Positions 54,825-63,003 of a stretch of DNA of 64,000 nt are shown here, one piece after another. A model generated the notes under the pieces. It worked only from the letters and a program-made list of their open reading frames with translations, was not told where the DNA came from and ran no database searches. This stretch comes from Polaribacter sp. HaHaR_3_91. GTDB lineage: Bacteria > Bacteroidota > Bacteroidia > Flavobacteriales > Flavobacteriaceae. Numbering within the stretch: position 1 is the stretch's first letter; each line of letters begins with the position of its first letter. Made by a program: the position numbers and the translations under genes. The DNA lies in NCBI RefSeq assembly GCF_019278525.1, contig NZ_CP058986.1:558001-622000 (forward strand), given 5' to 3'.

Positions 54825-55358
54825 ATGAAAAAATCTATTTTATCAATTGCAATTTTTGCTATTACATTAATTAGTTCAACAGGAACAAATGCACAAGACT
54901 TTAAAGGTTTAGATAAAAGCCCAATGGATGGTGCTGCATACCCAAGTAGTTATAAAATTTCAGACAAAGTTGTAAAAGTAACTTACGGAAGACCACAATT
55001 AAATGGAAGAGAATTAAGTAAATTAGCTCCTGTTGATGAAGTTTGGAGAACAGGTGCAAATGAAGCTTCAGAAATTACTTTCTACAAAGATGTTGTTTTT
55101 GGTGGTAAGGCTGTAAAAGCAGGAACTTATACGTTATTTACAATTCCTAAAACCGAAGGAGATTGGGTTGTAATTTTAAGTACAGCAAAAAATGTTTGGG
55201 GATCTTATTTTTATAAAGAAGACCAAGATGTTGTTAGAGTACCAGGTACGGTTTCTACATCAGATAAAAACATAGAAGCGTTTTCTATGATGTTTGCAGA
55301 TGATATGACTTTAAAAATGGGATGGGCTAATACAATAGTTTCTGTTTCTATTAAATAA
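54825..55358 (+). CDS. DUF2911 domain-containing secreted protein
   Basis: A 177-residue protein with an N-terminal signal peptide (about 1-24, ending TNAQ, Bacteroidota-style) and one DUF2911 domain. Seen: SPMDGAAYPSSYKISDKVVK near 32, VTYGRPQLNGRELSKLAP near 50, EVWRTGANEASEITFYKDV near 70, AGTYTLFTIP and a beta-rich end. The family is known from structural genomics, role unknown. Single gene with its own terminator. Confidence 0.88.
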   Translation: MKKSILSIAIFAITLISSTGTNAQDFKGLDKSPMDGAAYPSSYKISDKVVKVTYGRPQLNGRELSKLAPVDEVWRTGANEASEITFYKDVVFGGKAVKAGTYTLFTIPKTEGDWVVILSTAKNVWGSYFYKEDQDVVRVPGTVSTSDKNIEAFSMMFADDMTLKMGWANTIVSVSIK

Positions 55359-55378
55359 TTTTCTTTAAGAAATAATTG

Positions 55379-55410
55379 AATCCGTCTAAAGAAATTTAGA
55401 CGGATTTTTT
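55379..55410 (+). terminator. Terminator after the DUF2911 gene
   Basis: AATCCGTCTAAA / TTTAGACGGATT, 12 bp with a GAAA loop, followed by a T run to 55410. The stable GAAA loop makes this a good terminator. Confidence 0.9.
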
Positions 55411-55489
55411 ATGTCATTTAATTTAAAGAAATGAATTTCTTGCTTACAAAGAATAAACGTAAATTTGTGCACTTTAATAAAAGAATCAA

Positions 55490-58400
55490 ATGCAATATAA
55501 TCACTTAGATATAGAAAAGAAATGGCAAAAATTTTGGGCAGAGAACCAAACTTTTAAAGCCAGCAATGAATCGGAAAAACCTAAATATTATGTTTTAGAC
55601 ATGTTTCCTTATCCATCCGGAGCAGGTTTACATGTTGGGCATCCTCTAGGATATATTGCCAGTGATATTTATGCACGTTACAAGCGTCATAAAGGTTTTA
55701 ATGTACTGCATCCGCAAGGATATGATTCTTTTGGTTTACCGGCAGAACAATATGCCATTCAAACAGGTCAACATCCAGCTAAAACAACAGAAGAAAATGT
55801 TGCTACTTACAGAAGACAATTAGATACTATCGGTTTTTCTTTTGATTGGAGTAGAGAAGTAAGAACTTCTAGTCCGGAATATTATAAATGGACTCAGTGG
55901 ATTTTTATTCAATTGTTCAATTCTTGGTACAATAAAGATTCGGATAAAGCGGAAGATATTTCTACTTTAGAAACAATCTTTAAAAAAGATGGAAATGCAA
56001 CTGTAAATGCTGTTTGTGATGAAGAAATTAAATCTTTTTCTGCAGATGAATGGAAAGCGTTATCAACAAAAGAACAAGAAGAAATATTATTACAATACCG
56101 TTTAACATTTTTATCAGATACAGAAGTAAACTGGTGTCCTGCTTTAGGAACTGTTTTAGCTAATGATGAGATTGTAAACGGAGTATCAGAACGTGGAAGT
56201 CATCCTGTTATTCGTAAAAAGATGACACAATGGTCTATGAGAATTTCTGCATATGCACAGCGTTTGTTAGATGGATTAGAAAAAATAGATTGGCCACAAT
56301 CTTTAAAAGATTCTCAAACCAATTGGATTGGACGTTCGCAAGGAGCAATGGTTTCTTTTGATGTTGATAATGGTGCTAAAAATACTTCTTCGGAAGTAAA
56401 ATTATCATACAAAGAATTAGAAGCATTAAAAGAATTACGTCAGAATTTATCGAAAGCAGAAGTAATTCTTTGGGATGAATTAAAGAATAAAAAAGGAGCA
56501 TCAAAATTTAGAAAAAAATATACAATTGGTACCTTTTTGGTAGATTATGTATGTTTAGCTAAAAACTTAATTGTTGAATTTTCTGGTAAAGAAGATGAAG
56601 AAGCAAGAACAGCATTTTTTAACAATGAAAGTTTTAATGTTGTTCGTTTTAAAAACGAAGAAGTAGTTGAAAATGTATTAAAAGTGGTTGCTGCAATTAA
56701 TACTGCAATTCAGTTTCCAAAAAAGATTGAAAAATCAGTAGAAACAGAAGTACTTGTAAAAGACGAGAAGTCTTATAAGATTGATGTTTTTACAACAAGA
56801 CCAGATACCATTTACGGAGTAAGTTTTATGACATTAGCTCCAGAACATGAGTTGGTATCAAAAATAACAACTGATGCTCAAAAAGCAGAAGTTGAGGCGT
56901 ATATTACAGCTACTGCAAAACGTTCTGAACGTGATAGAATGGCAGATGTAAAAACCATTTCAGGAGCTTTTACAGGTGCGTATGCAATTCACCCTTTTTC
57001 AGGTGAAAAGGTTCAAATTTGGATTGGAGATTACGTATTAGCAAATTACGGAACAGGAGCTGTTATGGCTGTACCTTGTGGTGATCAACGTGATTATGAT
57101 TTTGCAAAACATTTTGGAATTCCGATTCCTAATATTTTTGAAGGTGTAGATATTTCTGAAGAAGCACACACTGGAAAAGACGGAACAAAGATTGCAAATT
57201 CTGATTTTTTATCAGGATTAAAATATAAGAAAGCCTTAAAATTAGCCATTTTCGAAATGGAAAAACGTGGCTTTGGTTACGGAAAAATAAACTATAGATT
57301 AAGAGATGCTGTTTTTAGCAGACAACGTTATTGGGGAGAACCTTTCCCAGTTTATTATAAAGACGGTATGCCACAAATGATTGATGCAGAACATTTGCCA
57401 ATCGTATTACCAGAAGTAGAAAAATACTTACCAACGGAAGATGGAAAACCACCTTTAGGGAACGCAACAGAATGGGCTTGGGATTCTCGTGGAAAGAAAG
57501 TGGTTTCTAACGATAAGTTAAAAAATAAAACTGTTTATCCTTTAGAGCTAAATACAATGCCAGGTTGGGCGGGTAGTTCTTGGTATTTTAACAGATACAT
57601 GGATGCTACAAATTCTAACGAGTTTGCAAGCAAAGAAAACCTAGACTACTGGAAAGAAGTAGATTTATATATTGGAGGATCTGAACATGCAACAGGGCAT
57701 TTATTATATGCTCGTTTTTGGCAGAAATTCTTGTTCGATAAAGGAATTGTACCTGTAGATGAGTTTGCAAAAAAACTGATTAACCAAGGAATGATTTTAG
57801 GAACTTCTGCTTTTGTTTACAAAGCAACTGCTTTTGTAAAGAATGGTTGTGGTTGTTCTGATGAAAAATCTATGGATGATGTTTTAGAGAAAATACCAAC
57901 TGTATTTGTGTCTAAAAATGCATTTACTTCTGATGATGAATTTGAAACGGTTGTTATAAATTACTTATTAGATAATAAATTCTTAGATCCTAATTTTGCA
58001 GATTTAGTAATGATTACTAAAACAGCTTTACATGCAGATGTTTCTTTAGTAAATGCTTCTGATGAATTAGATGTTGATGGATTTAAAAATCATGCTTTAA
58101 ATGCTGATTATAAAAATGCTGAATTTGTTTTAGAAGACGGAGCTTATAAAGTAGGACGTGAAGTAGAAAAAATGTCTAAGTCTAAATACAATGTTGTAAA
58201 TCCTGATGCTATTTGTGAAGAATACGGAGCAGATAGTTTACGTTTATTCGAAATGTTTTTAGGCCCTTTAGAACAAGCGAAGCCTTGGAAAACTTCTGGT
58301 ATTTCTGGAGTTTCATCTTTCTTAAAGAAATTATGGAAACTGTATTTTAATGAAGAAGTATTTGAAGTATCTGATGCCGCAGCAACAAAAGACGAGTTAA

Positions 58401-58849
58401 AGACATTGCATAAAACCATTAAAAAAGTAGAAGATGATATAGAGAATTTCTCTTTTAACACATCGGTTTCTACTTTTATGATTGCTGTAAACGAGTTAAC
58501 TGCTTTAAAATGTAATAAACGTGCAATATTAGAACCTTTAGCAATTTTGGTTTCTCCTTATGCACCTCACATTGCAGAAGAGTTATGGAGTTTATTAGGT
58601 CATAAAGAATCTATTTCTACTGCAGATTTTCCTGTTTTTGAAGCAAGTCATTTAGTAGAAAGTGCTAAAAATTATCCTATTTCTTTTAACGGGAAAATGC
58701 GTTTTACATTAGAACTTCCTCTAGATTTATCAAAAGAAGAAATAGAGAAAATAGTAATGGAAAATGAAAAAACAATTACTCAATTAGATGGAAAAGCACC
58801 TAAAAAAGTAATTATTGTTCCTGGTAAGATTATAAACATCGTAATCTAG
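55490..58849 (+). CDS. leuS: Leucyl-tRNA synthetase with DUF559 domain inserted in the editing region
   Basis: Charges tRNA-Leu; 1119 aa, well above the usual 860-960. Class I catalytic signatures: PYPSGAGLHVGHPLGY (HIGH-type, near 40-55) and KMSKSK (894-899). Editing domain (CP1): NWIGRSQGAMVSF near 278 and DVFTTRPDTIYGV near 432. Between them, where relatives have a short loop, lies an insert (residues about 296-425). Its core (310-406) reads as DUF559, a Vsr-like nuclease fold: LRQNLSKAEVILWDEL, FRKKYTIGTFLVDYVC (D352) and LIVEFSG (E363). A second insert with NGCGCSDE lies near 784-850. A -7-like TAAATTTG lies 23 bases before ATG. In frame, no stops. Confidence 0.95.
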   Translation: MQYNHLDIEKKWQKFWAENQTFKASNESEKPKYYVLDMFPYPSGAGLHVGHPLGYIASDIYARYKRHKGFNVLHPQGYDSFGLPAEQYAIQTGQHPAKTTEENVATYRRQLDTIGFSFDWSREVRTSSPEYYKWTQWIFIQLFNSWYNKDSDKAEDISTLETIFKKDGNATVNAVCDEEIKSFSADEWKALSTKEQEEILLQYRLTFLSDTEVNWCPALGTVLANDEIVNGVSERGSHPVIRKKMTQWSMRISAYAQRLLDGLEKIDWPQSLKDSQTNWIGRSQGAMVSFDVDNGAKNTSSEVKLSYKELEALKELRQNLSKAEVILWDELKNKKGASKFRKKYTIGTFLVDYVCLAKNLIVEFSGKEDEEARTAFFNNESFNVVRFKNEEVVENVLKVVAAINTAIQFPKKIEKSVETEVLVKDEKSYKIDVFTTRPDTIYGVSFMTLAPEHELVSKITTDAQKAEVEAYITATAKRSERDRMADVKTISGAFTGAYAIHPFSGEKVQIWIGDYVLANYGTGAVMAVPCGDQRDYDFAKHFGIPIPNIFEGVDISEEAHTGKDGTKIANSDFLSGLKYKKALKLAIFEMEKRGFGYGKINYRLRDAVFSRQRYWGEPFPVYYKDGMPQMIDAEHLPIVLPEVEKYLPTEDGKPPLGNATEWAWDSRGKKVVSNDKLKNKTVYPLELNTMPGWAGSSWYFNRYMDATNSNEFASKENLDYWKEVDLYIGGSEHATGHLLYARFWQKFLFDKGIVPVDEFAKKLINQGMILGTSAFVYKATAFVKNGCGCSDEKSMDDVLEKIPTVFVSKNAFTSDDEFETVVINYLLDNKFLDPNFADLVMITKTALHADVSLVNASDELDVDGFKNHALNADYKNAEFVLEDGAYKVGREVEKMSKSKYNVVNPDAICEEYGADSLRLFEMFLGPLEQAKPWKTSGISGVSSFLKKLWKLYFNEEVFEVSDAAATKDELKTLHKTIKKVEDDIENFSFNTSVSTFMIAVNELTALKCNKRAILEPLAILVSPYAPHIAEELWSLLGHKESISTADFPVFEASHLVESAKNYPISFNGKMRFTLELPLDLSKEEIEKIVMENEKTITQLDGKAPKKVIIVPGKIINIVI

Positions 58850-58883
58850 TACACGTAACGTGTTCTTTTGTATTAGCTTGTTT

Positions 58884-58983
58884 TTGTCATTCCGAACCAA
58901 GAATTGAGGAGGAATCTTATAAAGATAGTAACTGTTTTTTATGAGATTTCTCAATCGCAAAAAAGCTCATTTCGAAATGATAA
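58884..58983. repeat. Palindromic intergenic repeat, family B, copy 2
   Basis: Ends TTGTCATTCCGAA and TTCGAAATGATAA are imperfect complements; the inner GAGATTTCTCAATC...GCTCATTTCGAAAT matches 11294-11396. It lies in the leuS-moeB gap. Confidence 0.7.
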
Positions 58984-59041
58984 ATTATGCAATTCATATA
59001 TTAGAAAATATAAGTAAGTCAAACATATTTTAGAGATAATT

Positions 59042-59074
59042 AAAAGCCATTGCAATTTTGTGATGGCTTTTTTT
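59042..59074 (+). terminator. Terminator after leuS
   Basis: AAAAGCCAT (59042-59050) pairs with ATGGCTTTT (59063-59071) across a 12-base loop, followed by Ts. It ends 26 bases before the ThiF/MoeB start. Confidence 0.8.
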
Positions 59075-59096
59075 ATTTAACTATCTTGTGAGCTGA

Positions 59097-60185
59097 ATGA
59101 GTGTAACAAAAGAGCAACTTTTTAAACGTCAAATTACTTTATCTGAGATTGGTGAAGAAGGTCAGGATCAACTACAAAAAGCATCTGTTTTAGTGGTTGG
59201 TTGTGGCGGATTAGGAAGTCCGATTGCTGTGTATTTGGCCGCAAGCGGAATTGGGAAAATTCACCTCGTAGATTTTGATACTGTTGATGTTTCTAATTTA
59301 CATAGACAAGTTTTTTATAGTTTAGAAGATGTTGGCAAATCAAAAGCAGAAGTTTTATCAGAATTTATAAAAAAGAGAGCCGCTTTTACTGATGTTAGTT
59401 TTACTAATAAATCAATTACAAAAGAAAACGTATTGGACTTGATTTCTAAGTTTGATATCATTGTAGATGGTACAGATTCTTTACCAACTAAGTATTTGTT
59501 GAATGATGCTTGTGTGCTTAATAATAAGCCATTGGTTTATGGTTCTTTGTATAAGTTTGATGGTTATGCAGCTACTTTTAATGTTTTACAAAATGACGGA
59601 AGTTATTCAGCCAATTTAAGAGATGCTTTTCCAAAAATGGCATCAGATGTTCCTAATTGTTCAGAAGCGGGAACTATGAACGCTATTGTTGGTCTCATTG
59701 CTACGCAACAAGTAAATGAAGTTTTAAAATTGATAACAGGTGTTGGAAAACCGTTAGCAAATGAATTATTGATTTACAATTCGCTTCAAAACACACAATT
59801 AAAAATGAAGTTAAAGCCAACTGTTTTAAAAGAAAAGATTTCAAATTTATTTAAAATACAAACCTATTTTGATGCAGTTTGTGAGCTTCAAAATAAGGAT
59901 TGGCAAATATCATCAGAAGAGTTAAAAGAACGTTTGGCACTTCAAGAGCAATCGAAAAGTTTAGAACTGATAGCCGTTTTACCGAATTTAAAATTGCCTT
60001 TTAAGGTGGATCAAACAATTCCTATTCAAGAGTTTGATGTAGATGCTATTCAGGTAGATTTTAATAAAACCTATGTAATGGTTTGCCAAAGAGGGTTAAA
60101 TAGTTACAGAGCGACCAGAATATTAAAGAAAAAATATCCAGCATTAACTGTTTTAAGTTTAACTGGAGGAATATCTGTTTATTAA
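59097..60185 (+). CDS. HesA/MoeB/ThiF family adenylyltransferase fused to a rhodanese domain
   Basis: A 362-residue protein of the E1-like group that adenylates the C-terminal glycine of small sulfur carriers such as MoaD or ThiS. Seen: KRQITLSEIGEEGQ, VLVVGCGGLGSPIAVYL near 31 (ATP loop), LVDFDTVDVSNLHRQVFY near 57, VDGTDSLPTKYLLND, VPNCSEAGTMNAIVG near 193 with C196, and a C-terminal rhodanese-like domain about 250-362 with MVCQRGLNSYRATRIL, whose Cys fits the sulfur-carrying residue. The usual zinc Cys pairs (two CxxC) are not seen, unlike classical MoeB. MoeB or ThiF role not distinguishable here. Confidence 0.85.
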   Translation: MSVTKEQLFKRQITLSEIGEEGQDQLQKASVLVVGCGGLGSPIAVYLAASGIGKIHLVDFDTVDVSNLHRQVFYSLEDVGKSKAEVLSEFIKKRAAFTDVSFTNKSITKENVLDLISKFDIIVDGTDSLPTKYLLNDACVLNNKPLVYGSLYKFDGYAATFNVLQNDGSYSANLRDAFPKMASDVPNCSEAGTMNAIVGLIATQQVNEVLKLITGVGKPLANELLIYNSLQNTQLKMKLKPTVLKEKISNLFKIQTYFDAVCELQNKDWQISSEELKERLALQEQSKSLELIAVLPNLKLPFKVDQTIPIQEFDVDAIQVDFNKTYVMVCQRGLNSYRATRILKKKYPALTVLSLTGGISVY

Positions 60186-60188
60186 GTT

Positions 60189-60653
60189 TTGAAGGATAAA
60201 AACGTAATTATTCACTTTGGCAAAAGATCTATTTTCAGTAGAGCTCTTGCGGCAATTTTCTACTCATTAACGTTGTTTTTAGTGTATAAATATTTTATTA
60301 TAGAAAGTTCGTTTTCTCTTAATAAGTTAAGGTCAAATGTGTTTTCTATTACATCATTAATTATACTTGGTATTAAGTTTTCGGTTTTGGAAAGTCATCA
60401 TTTTAATTTTCAAGAAATGAAATATAGAAAATTTTATTCTGTAGGACCTGTTGGCTTTGGAAAATGGAAAAGAATAAGAAAATTAGATAGAGTTTCTACA
60501 TTTTTAAATGTAAGAGAAGAATGCGAAGTTAATATTTGGGATATTAGAAATAAAAAATATAGAATAGCTGTTTTTGGTGAGATTGATAACGCAGTTGATT
60601 ATGGTAGAGATTTAGCCAAAAACTTAGAAATTAAATTTTTAGAAAGAAATTAA
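60189..60653 (+). CDS. Conserved hypothetical membrane protein, 154 aa
   Basis: Uses a TTG start 3 bases after the previous stop. Two membrane helices: about 17-39 and 51-67. The rest is a soluble C-terminal part with KRIRKLDRVSTFLNVREECE. No family recognised. It is tightly packed between the ThiF-like and MutS-like genes (5 bases before the latter), so likely co-expressed. TTG starts are uncommon, so the start is a little uncertain. Confidence 0.68.
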   Translation: MKDKNVIIHFGKRSIFSRALAAIFYSLTLFLVYKYFIIESSFSLNKLRSNVFSITSLIILGIKFSVLESHHFNFQEMKYRKFYSVGPVGFGKWKRIRKLDRVSTFLNVREECEVNIWDIRNKKYRIAVFGEIDNAVDYGRDLAKNLEIKFLERN

Positions 60654-60657
60654 AAGA

Positions 60658-62427
60658 ATGAAAACCCCTGTAGATTTTTTTAGTCAAGAAAAGATAGCAT
60701 TAGAAAAAGAAGCCTCCATTTTAAAACGTAAATCGGTAAACTTAAGTGTTTTTAGATTTGCTGTTTTCTTATCGACTTGCTTTTTAGTGTATTTAACTTT
60801 TGGTAGTTATCCCGATGTTTTTATCGTCGCCTTTTTAGGGATTTTATTGTTTGGGTTTTTAGTAGTAAAACAGGTTAGTTTACAAAGAAAACGAGCTATT
60901 GTTAAAGCTAAAATTAACATCAATAATACAGAATTAGAAGTTTTAAATAGGAATTTCCATCATTTAGAATCTGGAGAGGAATTTGTTAACCCAACTCATT
61001 ATTATAGTAATGATATCGATTTGTTTGGTGTTGGTTCATTTTTTCAATATGCAAATAGAACGGTAACAGGTGAAGGGAAGAAACTACTTGCAAATACGTT
61101 TACAGAAAATAAAACAGACGGAATTGTAGAGAAGCAAAATACTATTAAAGAATTAGCTACAAAAGTAACTTGGAGGCAGCATTTTTCCGCTTTGGCAAGT
61201 TTAATAACCACTAAAGATACGTCTGGTTTTATTGTAAATTGGATTCAGAACTATACCGCAGTTTTACCTACTTTTTTAAAAGGAGTACAAATTGGTTTTT
61301 CTATACTTTCTTTGGTTTTAATTAGTTTAATTTCTTTTGGATTTGTTTCGTTTACCTATTTAATTCTTTGGTTTTTTATAGGTCTATTTATCACAGCAGC
61401 TTATGTTAAAAAAACAGGTAACTTATATGCTGATACAGATAAAGTGAGAGAAACTTTTAAGCAATATCACGTATTATTAAATGAAATTGAAAGCGAAAAA
61501 TTTACTTCTAAAGTTTTAGTAGAAAAACAAGCTATTATTAATTCCGAGAGTAAAAAAGCTTCTACAATTTTTAAAGAATTTTCTAAAGTTTTAGATGGAT
61601 TTGATCAACGTAATAATATTTTAATTTCAGTGGTTGGTAACGGACTTTTTTTAATCGAAATTTTCAATGCTTGCAGAGTAGAAAAATGGATTACTACCTA
61701 CAAACACACGGTAGATAAATGGTTTTCTGTGGTTGCTTTTTTTGATGCTCAAAATTCGTTAGCAAACTTTCATTTTAATCATACAAAATTCATTTTCCCA
61801 GAAATTACAGTAGAGAAAGGAGTTATAAAAGCTGCTAATTTAGGACATCCTTTATTAAAGGTTGATAAAAGAATTGACAACGATTTTACTATTGATAAAG
61901 AACAGTTTTTTATTGTTACAGGAGCAAATATGGCTGGAAAAAGTACTTTTTTAAGAACTATTTCTTTGTCTATTGTTATGGCAAATTGTGGTTTACCCGT
62001 TTGTGCAGAGAGTTTTAAATATGCGCCAATTAAGTTGATTACAAGTATGCGAACTACAGATTCTTTAACGGAAGATGAATCGTATTTTTATTCTGAATTA
62101 AAGCGTTTAAAGTTTATTGTTGATGAAATTAAAACTACAGATTACTTTATCATTTTAGATGAAATTTTAAAAGGAACCAACAGTAAAGACAAGGCAATTG
62201 GTTCTAAAAAGTTTGTTGAAAAGTTAACAAAATCTAAGTCCACCGGAATTATTGCAACCCACGATGTGAGTTTGTGTGAATTAGAAAACGAATTTTCGGG
62301 TATTAAAAACTATTATTTTGATGCAGAAATTATAGATGATGAATTGCACTTCGATTACACCTTAAAAAACGGAATTTGTAAAAACATGAATGCTTCTTTT
62401 TTATTGCAAAAAATGGAAATTGTTTAG
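60658..62427 (+). CDS. Membrane-anchored MutS-like ATPase
   Basis: A 589-residue protein with the MutS C-terminal ATPase but without the N-terminal mismatch-binding domains. N-terminal membrane helices about 27-68, a further helix pair about 218-262 (SLVLISLISFGFVSFTYLIL), a MutS core-like helical region 265-400, and the ATPase from about 405. ATPase motifs: TGANMAGKSTFLRT (Walker A, K428), SMRTTDSLTEDESYFYSELKR, YFIILDEILKGTNSKDK (Walker B) and IIATHDVSLCE. Membrane helices make mismatch repair unlikely; role unknown. Such MutS-related proteins are common in Bacteroidota. Confidence 0.82.
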   Translation: MKTPVDFFSQEKIALEKEASILKRKSVNLSVFRFAVFLSTCFLVYLTFGSYPDVFIVAFLGILLFGFLVVKQVSLQRKRAIVKAKININNTELEVLNRNFHHLESGEEFVNPTHYYSNDIDLFGVGSFFQYANRTVTGEGKKLLANTFTENKTDGIVEKQNTIKELATKVTWRQHFSALASLITTKDTSGFIVNWIQNYTAVLPTFLKGVQIGFSILSLVLISLISFGFVSFTYLILWFFIGLFITAAYVKKTGNLYADTDKVRETFKQYHVLLNEIESEKFTSKVLVEKQAIINSESKKASTIFKEFSKVLDGFDQRNNILISVVGNGLFLIEIFNACRVEKWITTYKHTVDKWFSVVAFFDAQNSLANFHFNHTKFIFPEITVEKGVIKAANLGHPLLKVDKRIDNDFTIDKEQFFIVTGANMAGKSTFLRTISLSIVMANCGLPVCAESFKYAPIKLITSMRTTDSLTEDESYFYSELKRLKFIVDEIKTTDYFIILDEILKGTNSKDKAIGSKKFVEKLTKSKSTGIIATHDVSLCELENEFSGIKNYYFDAEIIDDELHFDYTLKNGICKNMNASFLLQKMEIV

Positions 62428-62452
62428 TGTGTTAATTCGATGAAAAGTATAG

Positions 62453-62546
62453 AATTGTTACTTCGGTTTTAGGAGAAGTATCATAAAGAGGAGAACGCAA
62501 AATGGAGCAACATTATGTGATTTCTCTCTGCGATCGAAATGACAAA
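62453..62546. repeat. Repeat array, diverged third copy
   Basis: Shares blocks with the two copies that follow: TTGTTACTTCG at the start, then AGAAGTATCATAA, GGAGCAAC, TTATGTGATTTCTC, and ATCGAAATGACAAA at the end. Diverged more than the other two. Confidence 0.5.
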
Positions 62547-62565
62547 AGAACGTAAAAAAAACACC

Positions 62566-62660
62566 CAATTGTCACTTCGAAGTATTGAGAAGTCTCATAA
62601 CAGTGATAACACGACGTGAGCTACTTTATGCGATTTCTCCCAAAAGGTTGAAAAGACAAA
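62566..62660. repeat. 95-base repeat, tandem copy A
   Basis: Starts CAATTGTCACTTCGAAGTAT and ends in GAAAAGACAAA; 93 of 95 bases match copy B at 62705-62799, with inverted ends (TTGTCACTTCGA / TTGAAAAGACAA), so it is palindrome-like. Related to family B repeats. Confidence 0.8.
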
Positions 62661-62704
62661 ACTGTATGGAAAGACAGGGTAGACTGAATCATTTAAACCC
62701 GTAA

Positions 62705-62799
62705 CAATTGTCACTTCGAAGTATTGAGAAGTCTCATAACAGTGATAACACAACGTGAGCTACTTTATGCGATTTCTCCCAAAAGGTCGAAAAGACAAA
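62705..62799. repeat. 95-base repeat, tandem copy B
   Basis: Same as copy A but with A for G in ACAACG and C for T in GGTCG. The near identity suggests a recent duplication or gene conversion. Confidence 0.8.
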
Positions 62800-62828
62800 C
62801 ACCGTAAACAAAAGCGAGCAAACAGGTT

Positions 62829-62997
62829 TAGCCCTGATTGAAACGATATCCTTTTTATTACCTCTATAAAAAGACGTCATTGCGAGGCACGAAGCAACCT
62901 CTTTCTAATTATGAGATTGCCACAGTTTACAAAAAAGTAAACTTCGCAATGACAGTAATAAAAAGATACAGTGGAAAGCAGGAAATAGCTACTAAAA
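62829..62997. repeat. Dispersed intergenic element, family A, copy 3 (reverse), interrupted
   Basis: Read in reverse, the ends match 11193-11273: AGTGGAAAGCAGGAAATAGCT near 62970-62990 and TTAGCCCTGATTGAAACG with TATCCTTTTTAT near 62829-62858. The hairpin core between CCTTTTTATT and AATAAAAAG is split by a family C element (62876-62953). Confidence 0.7.
62876..62953. repeat. Palindromic intergenic repeat, family C, copy 2, nested in family A
   Basis: GTCATTGCGAGGC at one end and CTTCGCAATGAC at the other are imperfect complements; same type as 31314-31386. Its position inside the family A hairpin suggests insertion. Confidence 0.75.
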
Positions 62998-63003
62998 ACA
63001 CTT

